From the NCBI RefSeq assembly GCF_000017805.1, contig NC_009767.1:4877001-4941000 (forward strand): a stretch of 64,000 nt of DNA. Reading direction: 5' to 3'. Below, piece after piece: positions 55,147 to 63,389 of this stretch. The translations under genes were made by a program, and so were the position numbers. The stretch comes from Roseiflexus castenholzii DSM 13941 (GTDB taxonomy: Bacteria; Chloroflexota; Chloroflexia; Chloroflexales; Roseiflexaceae). Below the pieces are notes generated by a model that searched no databases, was not told the origin of the DNA, and saw only the letters and a program-made list of their open reading frames with translations. How positions within the stretch are numbered: the first letter of the stretch is position 1; each line of letters begins with the position of its first letter.

Positions 55147-56569
55147 TGAGCACCCAGGTATCCTTGCTTCCGCCGCCCTGCGACGAATTGACCACCAGCG
55201 ATCCACGCCGGAGCGCCACGCGCGTCAGACCTCCCGGCACGATGACGATTTTTTCGCCATACAGAATGTAGGGGCGCAGATCGATATGACGCGGTTCGAC
55301 CCTTCCATCGACAAAACAGGCTGCACGAGAGATCATCACCGTTGGTTGTGCAATGTAATTGCGCGGATCGGCAAGAATGCGACGACGGAACTCCTCACGC
55401 TGCTCGCCGGTGCTGTGCGGACCGATCAGCATGCCATACCCGCCGGACTCACCGACCGCCTTGACGACCAGGTTGTCCAGATTCTCCAGAATGTAGCGTC
55501 GATCGGTTTCATCGTATGCCAGATAGGTCTCGACATTCGGCAGGATCGGCTCTTCCGCCAGATAATAACGAATCATGCGCGGCACAAAGGCGTAGATCGC
55601 CTTATCATCGGCGACGCCGGTGCCAATAGCGTTTGCCAACCCGACATTTCCCGCCCGATAGGCATTGAACAGACCCGCCACCCCTAATGCCGAATCCGGA
55701 CGAAACGCCAGCGGATCGATAAAATCGTCATCGATTCGACGATAGATCACATCGACGCGTTGTAAACCGGCAGTTGTGCGCATATAGACATAGTTGTCGT
55801 GGACGAGCAAATCGCGCCCTTCGACCAGTTGCACCCCCATCTGCCGCGCCAGAAAGGTGTGTTCGAAGTATGCTGAATTGTAGACGCCGGGAGTTAACAG
55901 CACAATCGTCGGGTCTGGACGCTGCAATGGATCAAGCGCGCGCAGCGTTTCCAGCAACGCCTGACCGTAGTGGTCAGTCGGGCGAACATTGTAGCGCTCG
56001 AACAGCGTCGGGAAGGTGCGTTTCATCACCTGGCGATTTACCAGCATATATGACACACCGCTCGGCACGCGCAGGTTGTCTTCCAGCACCACAAATCGCC
56101 CATCAGCGTCGCGCACGAGATCGGTTCCAACAACGGCGACATACACATCACGCGGCACGTCGACGCCGCGCATCTCACGACGATAGTGCCGACAACTGTA
56201 CACAAGTTCGCGCGGCACGACGTTATCGGCAAGGATGCGCCCTTCGTGATAGACATCGCGCAGGAACATGTTGAGCGCCGTAATGCGCTGTGTCAGACCT
56301 CGCTCAATGACTGCCCATTCCGCTGCTGTGATGATCCGTGGGATCAGATCGTAGGGGAAGATTTTTTCGGCGCCATCCTCATGACCATAGACCGCAAACG
56401 TGATGCCCTGATTCAGAAACGCTGCATCGGCAGCCTGCTGTCGCCGGTGCAACTCTTCCGCCGACAGGCTGATCAACCGCTCATAGAGGGGCAGATAGTG
56501 TGGGCGCGGCTGCCCGTCGGCGGTGAACATCTCGTCGTAGGCGCTCTCGATGGTGTAGGAGATAAACAT
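55139..56569 (-). CDS. Circularly permuted ATP-grasp type 2 protein
   Basis: 476 residues from the ATG at 56569 (MFISYTIESAYDEMFTADGQPRPHY). Recognisable parts are GITFAVYGHEDGAEKIFPYDLIPRI, RFVVLEDNLRVPSGVSYML, FLARQMGVQLVEGRDLLV, VKAVGESGGYGMLIGP and RHIDLRPYIL, the permuted ATP-grasp order. Such proteins are predicted to join amino acids or tag peptides together with alpha-E and transglutaminase partners. The start codon is directly preceded by a GAGAATT/GAGAACT heptamer array with no ribosome site. Confidence 0.92.
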   Translation of the reverse strand: MFISYTIESAYDEMFTADGQPRPHYLPLYERLISLSAEELHRRQQAADAAFLNQGITFAVYGHEDGAEKIFPYDLIPRIITAAEWAVIERGLTQRITALNMFLRDVYHEGRILADNVVPRELVYSCRHYRREMRGVDVPRDVYVAVVGTDLVRDADGRFVVLEDNLRVPSGVSYMLVNRQVMKRTFPTLFERYNVRPTDHYGQALLETLRALDPLQRPDPTIVLLTPGVYNSAYFEHTFLARQMGVQLVEGRDLLVHDNYVYMRTTAGLQRVDVIYRRIDDDFIDPLAFRPDSALGVAGLFNAYRAGNVGLANAIGTGVADDKAIYAFVPRMIRYYLAEEPILPNVETYLAYDETDRRYILENLDNLVVKAVGESGGYGMLIGPHSTGEQREEFRRRILADPRNYIAQPTVMISRAACFVDGRVEPRHIDLRPYILYGEKIVIVPGGLTRVALRRGSLVVNSSQGGGSKDTWVLND

Positions 56570-56835
56570 AGAACCGAGAATTGAGAACTGAGAACTGAGA
56601 ATTGAGAACTGAGAACTGAGAATTGAGAACTGAGAACCAAGAACCGCAAGCCGCGAGCGGCGGCACGACCCTTCCGCGCGCATCCGTCGCCATCCGGCGC
56701 GATCCGGGCGCCTGAGCCGAACCGCGCACCGCAAGCCGCGAGCGGCGGCACGACCCTTCCGCGCGCATCCGTCACCATCCGGGCGTCCCCTCCCATCGGG
56801 CGCCTGAGCCGAACCGCGCACCGCAAGCCGGGATT
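56570..56835 (+). repeat. GAGAACT heptamers and a two-copy 105-base block
   Basis: From the first base upstream of the ATP-grasp start come about nine units of GAGAATT/GAGAACT/GAGAACC (56576-56640). Two imperfect copies of a block of about 105 bases follow, each containing GCCGCGAGCGGCGGCACGAC-like and GCGCCTGAGCCGAACCGC sequence (about 56640-56830). The sequence from 56836 to 57093 holds no gene I can support and should contain the divergent promoters. Confidence 0.8.
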
Positions 56836-57093
56836 TTCTTTGTGCAATTAAGACAAACAATGCCCCGACAATCAATGATCGGGGCGTCATTGCCGACAGA
56901 GAGATGCCAGATGCAGTGTGCCCATATAGTACTCCTTTGTGCATTCTTCGTCAAGCCGTTCCGACGCCTGTTGTTCCATCTTTCACGGAGCGTGCTATAC
57001 TGATATGAACAGAGCAGGAACACCGACGAAGCACGCCGCGGTCCAACGGCGTCCGGCTCGAACTACCTGGTCTGAAAGGCGCAGCAGAGTGAC

Positions 57094-58113
57094 ATGGACA
57101 CGACGCTTGCACTGGCGGACGCTTATCAGCGCTTGTTGGGCGAACTGAGTCGTCGCCTGGGGGCGGCGCGGGCGGAACTGCTCCTGCGCACCGATCCGCG
57201 GCGCCCGGCGCAGGTGGTGGCGCGTTGCGATAATGCCGGCAATCCGAACGGCGCAGTTCAGACGCTGGAAATCCCCATCAGCGAAGGCGCCATCGAAGTT
57301 GGGCGCCTGTGTATGGCATTCGCCCCTGAAACGCCGCTTCCCGCACCGTCTGAATTGGGGATGGCGCAGGCGCTGGTGGAACTGGCGGCGCTGCTGGTCG
57401 AGGATCGCCATCAGCACACGTGGGGACCGCAGCTGCAAGCCGGGCGGCGCATGCTCGCAGTGACAGAAGAAGAACTTCAACGCATCATCCTGGATATCCA
57501 CGATGGTCCGGTGCAGAAATTATTTGCCGTTTCGTCTCACCTGGCACTCGTCCAGGCGCGCCTGGATGAGCATAGCGACACAGACTTGCGCCGCCAGATC
57601 GCACCGCTCATCGAACGCATAAATGGATTGATGGAGAGCGCACTCCAGGAGATCCGCGCCACCCTGAGCGGCTTCCGACTGGCGGAGTTCGAAATGCGAC
57701 CTCTGGCATCCGTTCTTCAAGGGCTTGCCATCCAACACGAAGCACTGACCGGCAATCAGGTGCTGCTGAACATCGAAGGTGAACTGCCGCCGGTGGAACT
57801 GCCGGTGAAGATTGCCCTCTACCGGGTGTTGCAGGAAGCGTTGTCGAACAGTTATCGCCACGCCGGCGTTGACCGCCACGAGGTGCAGGTGCACGCGCAG
57901 GAGGGATGGATCGAACTCATCGTCATCGATGAAGGGCGCGGGTTCGAGCCGCCGCCGCTGGAAGGACCGGGGGCGACGGAGCGGCAAGAACACATTGGAC
58001 TGCGCGGTATGCGCGAGCGTGTTCACTTGGTCGGCGGGCAACTTCAGGTGTTGAGTCGTCCGGGGCATGGGACGCGCGTGATTGTGAGAGTGCCGGCAAA
58101 GGAGGCGGTATGA
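57094..58113 (+). CDS. NarL-type sensor histidine kinase, soluble
   Basis: 339 residues without membrane helices. A GAF-like region covers about 1-120. The HisKA_3 box is EEELQRIILDIHDGPVQKLF with the phosphorylated His near 141. The catalytic domain shows ALSNSYRHA, DEGRGFEPP and GLRGMRERV. As a cytosolic sensor it probably detects a small molecule or redox state. It overlaps the response regulator by four bases (ATGA). Confidence 0.93.
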   Translation: MDTTLALADAYQRLLGELSRRLGAARAELLLRTDPRRPAQVVARCDNAGNPNGAVQTLEIPISEGAIEVGRLCMAFAPETPLPAPSELGMAQALVELAALLVEDRHQHTWGPQLQAGRRMLAVTEEELQRIILDIHDGPVQKLFAVSSHLALVQARLDEHSDTDLRRQIAPLIERINGLMESALQEIRATLSGFRLAEFEMRPLASVLQGLAIQHEALTGNQVLLNIEGELPPVELPVKIALYRVLQEALSNSYRHAGVDRHEVQVHAQEGWIELIVIDEGRGFEPPPLEGPGATERQEHIGLRGMRERVHLVGGQLQVLSRPGHGTRVIVRVPAKEAV

Positions 58114-58775
58114 CCGATCTCAACCGTGCCATTCGAGTCGTCCTTGCCGATGATCATGAACTGGTGCTTGAGGGATTGCGCGGTCTGCTGGAACGAGAGA
58201 GCGATATGATCGTTGTGGCGACAGCGACCGACGGCGAGTCGCTCCTGGCGATCATTGAGCGCGAACGACCGGATGTGGTGGTGATGGACCTGGCGATGCC
58301 AACACGCGATGGGCTTTCGTGTCTGCGCGAGATCCGCCGGCGGGGTATGCCGGTCAAGGTGGTGATACTGACCGCGTTCGGCGACGGCGGGGCGTTGCAG
58401 TCGGCGTGGGAGATGCAGGCGGATGGGTTTGCGCTCAAAACCGACCCGCCACGCCAGACGATTGCGACGATTCGCAACGTGGCGCACGGGCAGATCGTTT
58501 TTCCACGTGTGGTGCGCCAGGCGGCTGATGCCACGCAGGCGCACGGGCAGAGCCTCCTGGCGCGGTTGACGCAGCGCGAACGCGATGTATTACGGTTGCT
58601 GGCGGAAGGCATGCCGAATGCGCAGATCGCCGAACGTCTGGTGGTGCAGGAAAGTACGGTGAAATATCACTTGCAGAACATCTTCCAGAAACTGGGGGTG
58701 ACGAATCGCACCGAGGCGGCGCAGGTCTATTACCGCGAAGGCGGGGAACGTTCGATCTTGAATTCCGAGCGGTGA
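58110..58775 (+). CDS. LuxR/NarL-family response regulator
   Basis: 221 residues. The receiver has D14-D15, the phosphorylated D60 (VVVMDLAMP), a Thr in VVILTAFG and the Lys in GFALKTD. The C-terminal helix-turn-helix runs from about 148 (LTQRERDVLRLLAEGMPNAQIAERL ... VKYHLQNIFQKLGV). It is the partner of the kinase just upstream. It is probably a DNA-binding regulator of the permease or nearby genes. Confidence 0.94.
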   Translation: MTDLNRAIRVVLADDHELVLEGLRGLLERESDMIVVATATDGESLLAIIERERPDVVVMDLAMPTRDGLSCLREIRRRGMPVKVVILTAFGDGGALQSAWEMQADGFALKTDPPRQTIATIRNVAHGQIVFPRVVRQAADATQAHGQSLLARLTQRERDVLRLLAEGMPNAQIAERLVVQESTVKYHLQNIFQKLGVTNRTEAAQVYYREGGERSILNSER

Positions 58776-59605
58776 TGATGAACGCAGTCCTGACGATCAC
58801 CTGGTTGACGTTTCACGAGGCGCGGCGACGGCGCATGGCATTGGCAGCGATGGTCATCGGCGCGTTGTTTGTTGCGCTGTTCGGCATCGGGGTCTGGCTG
58901 ATTGCGCGTGAAATGGAACGCAGCGCGCCGCTGGCGATCCAGAATCAGGCATACAGTTTCTTGCTGATCGCCGGATTGTATGTCGTTCATTTTCTGACGG
59001 TCATGCTGGCGATCTTCGCTTCGGTCGATACGGTCGCCGGCGAAATCTCCACCCACACTATTCAGGCGTTGGTGACACGCCCGATCCGTCGCTGGCAGGC
59101 GCTGCTCGGCAAGTGGCTCGGCTTTGCACTGATGCTGACGGTCTACCTGGGGCTATTGAGCCTTGGCGTCGTCGCCGTTATGTGGTTGATCGTCGGGTAC
59201 TGGCCCCCCAATGTCGCCGCCGGACTACCGTTGCTGGCGCTCGAAGCGTTGACGCTCCTCTCCCTCTCGCTGCTTGGCGGAACCCGCCTCTCGACGCTCA
59301 CGAATGGCGTGGCGCTCTTCATGCTCTATGGGGTGGCATTCATCGGCTCGTGGGTCGAGCAGATCGGTGCGTTGCTGCAATCGAGCGATGCAGTGCGGAT
59401 CGGTATTATCACGAGTCTGATCCTGCCGGTCGAGGCATTGTGGCGACGGGTCGCCTACCTGATGCAGCCGCCGCTCGCCAATAACCTCCCTGGTCCGTTT
59501 TCCACCTCTTCGGTTCCCAGCGAAGCCATGGTCGTCTACGCCGTGGTATACGCCGCCATTGCACTGCTGCTGGCGATGCGCTCGTTTGGACAGCGGGATC
59601 TGTGA
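58775..59605 (+). CDS. ABC-2 type permease
   Basis: 276 residues from an ATG sharing its A with the response-regulator stop (TGATG). Six helices are seen, with FHEARRRRM before the first, AGEISTHTIQALVTRPIRRWQALLGKWLG after the second helix and LEALTLLSLSLLGGTRLSTLTNGV following, the pattern of ABC-2 export permeases. No ATPase gene is next to it, so the partner must be encoded elsewhere. The tight overlap with the two-component system suggests a joint regulon. Confidence 0.88.
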   Translation: MMNAVLTITWLTFHEARRRRMALAAMVIGALFVALFGIGVWLIAREMERSAPLAIQNQAYSFLLIAGLYVVHFLTVMLAIFASVDTVAGEISTHTIQALVTRPIRRWQALLGKWLGFALMLTVYLGLLSLGVVAVMWLIVGYWPPNVAAGLPLLALEALTLLSLSLLGGTRLSTLTNGVALFMLYGVAFIGSWVEQIGALLQSSDAVRIGIITSLILPVEALWRRVAYLMQPPLANNLPGPFSTSSVPSEAMVVYAVVYAAIALLLAMRSFGQRDL

Positions 59606-59835
59606 AGTCGCCGTCATCGATGGCGGCGCACCCGCACCGAAGAGGTGCTGGTCGCCGACAAAACATCGCCGGACGACCTATTGCAACCGGATATTTGAAC
59701 GCCCTCCTCCGGCGCTCGATCACGGACTGCTGACCGCCTGCACCGCAGCAACGGCGCTGATCAACGTTGAGAACGGTGTCGCCCTACCGAACGATCCCGA
59801 TACAGATCCGTGAAAGGGTTTCAGGAGCGCGTATA
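59606..59835. other. Intergenic region after the permease
   Basis: 230 bases in which I find no gene and no clear hairpin. Short frames lack a ribosome site. Confidence 0.5.
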
Positions 59836-60226
59836 ATACCAATGACGATTGACGATGCCGCATGCTTGTCATTCCGCGCGCAGCGACTGGTCATTCCGCG
59901 CGCAGCGGCTTGTCATTCCGCGCGCCGCGACGGGTCATTCCGCGCGCCGCGACGGGTCATGCCGCGCGCCGCGACGGGTCATGCCGCGCGCAGCGACGGG
60001 TCATGCCGCGCGCAGCGACGGGTCATTCCGCGCGCAGCGACGGGTCATTCCGCGCGCAGCGACGGGTCATTCCGCGCGCAGCGACGGGTCATGCCGCGCG
60101 CAGCGACGGGTCATTCCGCGCGCAGCGACGGGTCATGCCGCGCGCAGCGAGGAATCTCAGCGGGTCGCGCACGACCCCTCGCGCTGCGCGGGGTGACCAT
60201 GCCGGATGGTCACAGGTAATTGGTAT
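59836..60226 (+). mobile_element. MITE-like element, copy 8, with 13 core units
   Basis: 391 bases. The left end is ATACCAATGAC at 59836; the right end is GTAATTGGTAT at 60216-60226, one mismatch from the consensus. The interior has thirteen 22-base units from 59869, all of the CCGCGCGCAGCGACGGG type and distinct from the CCGAGCG type of copy 1. Single-base changes (TCATTCC or TCATGCC, GCAGCG or GCCGCG) are shared by neighbouring units, a sign of slippage. This copy is outside any heptamer array. Confidence 0.82.
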
Positions 60227-60485
60227 AATAGTACTATGCCGGGGCTTTGCCTTGTGCCCCGTCACGACGCCACGCGCCTGTCACTCTGTGCAGCGGCGCC
60301 GGAGCGAAGGGTCGCGGTATGGCATCACTGTCGGGATTCCTCGCTGAGTTTACCCTGAGCGAAGCGAAGGACTCGGAATGACAACCCTCATCAGGGCATG
60401 AGGACCGATGACGCCTTGCGCGCTCGCGCGCTCTGCGGCATGACAACCCTCGTTGCAGGAATAGGGCGCACGAGCCGATGTTCGC
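60227..60485. other. Spacer before the ribokinase gene
   Basis: It carries a partial relative of the MITE-like core (GGATTCCTCGCTGAG, CCCTGAGCGAAGCGAAGG and CGGAATGACA, 60335-60381) and two copies of the phrase GGCATGA(GGAC or CAAC) near 60394 and 60438. No gene is seen. Confidence 0.5.
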
Positions 60486-61415
60486 ATGGAGAAAGCGTCG
60501 GTGACCATTGTTGTGTTTGGCAGCATCAACATGGACCTGGTGGTGCGCACGCCGCGTCTGCCGGCGCCCGGCGAAACGCTCACCGGTCATTCATTCTTTA
60601 CAGCGCCGGGGGGCAAAGGCGCCAATCAGGCCGTCGCCTGCGCGCGACTCGATGCACCGACCCGGATGGTTGGGCGTGTCGGCGATGATCTGTTCGGTGA
60701 ACAATTGCGACACAGCCTGCGGTCTTTTGGTGTGCAGGACGATGGCGTGCTGACAACCCCCGGTCCGTCGGGGGTGGCGCTGATCGCCGTCGATGACGCG
60801 GCAGAGAACACCATCGTAATCGTTCCAGGCGCGAATGGCGCCGTCGGCAGCGAGGACATGCCACGGCTGGAGCGGGCGCTCGATGGCGCGCGCGCGCTGC
60901 TGTTGCAACTCGAAACGCCGCTTGCGACGGTTGCGGCGGCGGCGCGCGCCGGGCGCGCGCGCGGCGCGACGGTCATTCTCGATCCGGCGCCGGCGCTGCC
61001 GCTGCCTGATGAATTGTATGCGCTGGCGGACATTCTAACGCCGAACGAAAGTGAAGCGACAACCCTGACCGGCATCCCCGTCCATGATGAGCAGAGTGCG
61101 GCGGCGGCGGCGCGGGCATTGCGTGCGCGCGGCGCGCGAACGGTCATTATCAAACTCGGCGCGCGCGGCGCACTTGCGGCAGACGCGAACGGCGTGCGCT
61201 TCTGGCCCGCCTTCACCGTCACGGCGGTCGATACCGTCGCTGCGGGAGACGCCTTCAACGGCGGGCTGGCGGTGGCGCTGAGCGAGGGACGTCCCTTCGA
61301 GGAAGCCATCCGGTGGGGACTGGCTGCGGGCGCGCTGTCCGTCACCAAACATGGTGCGCAGCCGTCGATGCCGGATCGGGCGGAACTGCTGGCGTTGTCA
61401 GGGGTGAGGGGCTAG
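60486..61415 (+). CDS. rbsK: Ribokinase-family sugar kinase
   Basis: 309 residues that phosphorylate ribose or a related sugar at C5 with ATP. VFGSINMDLVV is at 10-20, PGGKGANQAVA follows, then GANGAV and the catalytic DTVAAGDAFNGGLAVAL near 250. The match to ribokinase is good. Narrow specificity is not proven. The stop TAG falls in GGGTGAGGGGCTAGGGGG, which has the 7-base spacing of the heptamer arrays. Confidence 0.92.
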   Translation: MEKASVTIVVFGSINMDLVVRTPRLPAPGETLTGHSFFTAPGGKGANQAVACARLDAPTRMVGRVGDDLFGEQLRHSLRSFGVQDDGVLTTPGPSGVALIAVDDAAENTIVIVPGANGAVGSEDMPRLERALDGARALLLQLETPLATVAAAARAGRARGATVILDPAPALPLPDELYALADILTPNESEATTLTGIPVHDEQSAAAAARALRARGARTVIIKLGARGALAADANGVRFWPAFTVTAVDTVAAGDAFNGGLAVALSEGRPFEEAIRWGLAAGALSVTKHGAQPSMPDRAELLALSGVRG

Positions 61416-61448
61416 GGGGTGTGTGATGGCGACGAGAAGAAGGGTGTT

Positions 61449-62108
61449 ATGCTGCAAGCGTTGATTTTTGATTTCGACGGGTTGATCCTCGACACAGAGA
61501 CTCCCGATTTCATCGTGTTGAGCGAGCAGTATCGTCGTTTTGGCGCGGAACTTCTCCCTGAACGATGGGTGCATGGCCTGGGAACGACCGGCGGTTATGA
61601 TCCCTACGGTGAACTCGAAGCGCTGACCGGCGCGAGGCTCGACCGCGAGGCGCTCCGGCGCGAACACCGTGAGCGGTACATCGCGTTGTGCGAGCAGCAA
61701 CCGCTCCAACCCGGCGTGCGCGAGGTCATCATCGCAGCGCGCGCGCGCGGCATTCGCCTGGCAGTGGCATCGAGCGCAACACGTGAGTGGGTCGAGGGAT
61801 GGCTCGAACGCCATGCCATTCGCGCATACTTCGCCTGTGTGCGCACTCGCAGCGACGGAGTGCGCGTCAAACCCGCACCTGATCTGTTCCTCAGCGCCGC
61901 CGCCTGCCTCGATGCGCCGCCGGAGTGGTGTGTCGTGCTCGAAGACTCGCCGAACGGCATTCGCGCTGCCGCAGCGGCAGGTATGCGGTGCGTCGCTGTT
62001 CCGGTGGCGCTCCTCGACACCCTCTCATTGCCTCCTCACATGCTGCGTCTCCACTCCCTGGCGGACCTCCCGGCGGACGCGCTGCTGGATCGAATGGCGA
62101 GCAGGTAG
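61449..62108 (+). CDS. HAD-superfamily phosphatase, beta-phosphoglucomutase-like
   Basis: 219 residues from the ATG at 61449 (MLQALIFDFDGLILDTETPDF), with GAAGGGTG upstream. The DxD motif is FDFDG, the cap follows, then VASSATREWVEGWL, RVKPAPDLFL and LEDSPNGIRAAAAAGM. It is a sugar-phosphate phosphatase or mutase of subfamily IA. It follows rbsK closely and may share its transcript. Confidence 0.9.
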   Translation: MLQALIFDFDGLILDTETPDFIVLSEQYRRFGAELLPERWVHGLGTTGGYDPYGELEALTGARLDREALRREHRERYIALCEQQPLQPGVREVIIAARARGIRLAVASSATREWVEGWLERHAIRAYFACVRTRSDGVRVKPAPDLFLSAAACLDAPPEWCVVLEDSPNGIRAAAAAGMRCVAVPVALLDTLSLPPHMLRLHSLADLPADALLDRMASR

Positions 62109-62311
62109 GGGTCAGGAGCGCTACCCGCTCTGATAACGATGCTCGGCGCTTTTTGATTCTGCAAGCCTATGCGCATGGTTCGTCGCTTTTTGTGACCAAT
62201 GGCTTCCTGATGTGGCTCGCAACCTGATCAACAATGTGGAAGCGCAGATGCCATCGTTTCAGATTTTAGGATGCCTTGACCGAACACGAACAAACATGGA
62301 GTGGACGGCTT

Positions 62312-62686
62312 ATGTTACGAGGAATGACCGTTTTGCTCATCTGTCAGTTGATCGGCGAAGTGACGGCGCGTGCGCTCAATCTGCCGATGCCCGGACCGGT
62401 GCTTGGCATGTTGCTGCTCTTCAGCGTTCTGCTATGGCGCGGCGCCCCTGAATGGCTCGATCAGGTTGCGCAAGGATTGCTGCGTTTTCTTCCCCTTTTC
62501 TTCGTGCCGGCCGGCGTCGGCATCATGAACCATGTGCAACTGATGCGCGCTGAGTGGCCGGCAATTGCCATCACTCTGCTTGTCAGCACGGTCATCACGA
62601 TGATCGTCACCGCAGGGGTATTGCTCCTCTTTCTCCGTCTGACCGATGCAAGAAAGGCTTCCACGCATGCAACCAACCATGACTGA
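62312..62686 (+). CDS. LrgA/CidA-family membrane protein
   Basis: 124 residues from the ATG at 62312, with GGAG ten bases upstream. A TTG at 62276 would add twelve residues. The signature LICQLIGEVTARALNLPMPGPVLGMLLLF is typical of LrgA/CidA, with four helices. Such proteins pair with LrgB and affect murein hydrolase export or pyruvate/glycolate transport, depending on the organism. It overlaps the lrgB-like gene by 20 bases. Confidence 0.88.
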   Translation: MLRGMTVLLICQLIGEVTARALNLPMPGPVLGMLLLFSVLLWRGAPEWLDQVAQGLLRFLPLFFVPAGVGIMNHVQLMRAEWPAIAITLLVSTVITMIVTAGVLLLFLRLTDARKASTHATNHD

Positions 62687-63389
62687 CATCTGGGTCTATC
62701 TGGCACAGACGCCGCTCCTCTGGCTGACCGCCACGCTGCTGGTCTACTACCTGGCGGATCTGGGGTATCAGCGAGTTCGGCAGTGGACCCTGGCAAATCC
62801 GGTTCTTCTTTCGGTTGTCCTGCTGGTCATCTTCCTGACCGTCACCGGCACACCCTATCAGCGCTACTTTGATGGCGCTCAGTTCGTCCATTTCCTGCTG
62901 GGTCCGACGACTGTCGCGCTGGCATTGCCGCTCTGGCGCTATGCCAGTCGATTGCGGCGCATGCTGCTACCGCTCAGCGCGGCGCTTCTGGTCGGCTCGC
63001 TCACCTCCGTTCTATCGGTAGTCGCCATTGGTCGTCTCACCGGTGTATCGGAGGTCACGCTGCGTTCCCTGGCGCCCAAATCGGTCACCACACCGATTGC
63101 AATGGGCATCTCCGAACAGATTGGCGGGCTGCCATCGTTGACGGCTGTGCTGGTGATCGTCACCGGCATCATTGGCGCAGTCATCGCGCAAGATCTGTTC
63201 GACCGTCTGCGGTTGAACGATCAGGCGGCGCGTGGTCTGGCAATCGGGGTCGCATCGCATGGGATTGGCACTGCGCGTGCGTTGCAGATGCACGCCGAAG
63301 CTGGCGCGTTTGCAGGATTGGCGATGGGGCTGAACGGTGCGCTGACGGCGCTGCTGACACCGATACTGGCGCAGATTCTGGGTTTGTAA
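62667..63389 (+). CDS. LrgB/CidB-family membrane protein
   Basis: 240 residues from the ATG at 62667 (GAAAGG upstream). Markers are NPVLLSVVLLVIFL, YFDGAQFVHFLLGPTTVALALPL, SLAPKSVTTPIAMGISEQIGG and GVASHGIGTARALQ. The last part with its SHGIGTARA segment is the most conserved. About seven helices are seen. Together with LrgA it may form a glycolate or small-acid transporter, relevant to a phototroph, which is inference. Confidence 0.9.
   Translation: MQPTMTDIWVYLAQTPLLWLTATLLVYYLADLGYQRVRQWTLANPVLLSVVLLVIFLTVTGTPYQRYFDGAQFVHFLLGPTTVALALPLWRYASRLRRMLLPLSAALLVGSLTSVLSVVAIGRLTGVSEVTLRSLAPKSVTTPIAMGISEQIGGLPSLTAVLVIVTGIIGAVIAQDLFDRLRLNDQAARGLAIGVASHGIGTARALQMHAEAGAFAGLAMGLNGALTALLTPILAQILGL

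Noticed and set aside
59869..60155. CRISPR-like regular repeats
   Set aside because: The 22-base units are directly adjacent without spacers, so this is a minisatellite.
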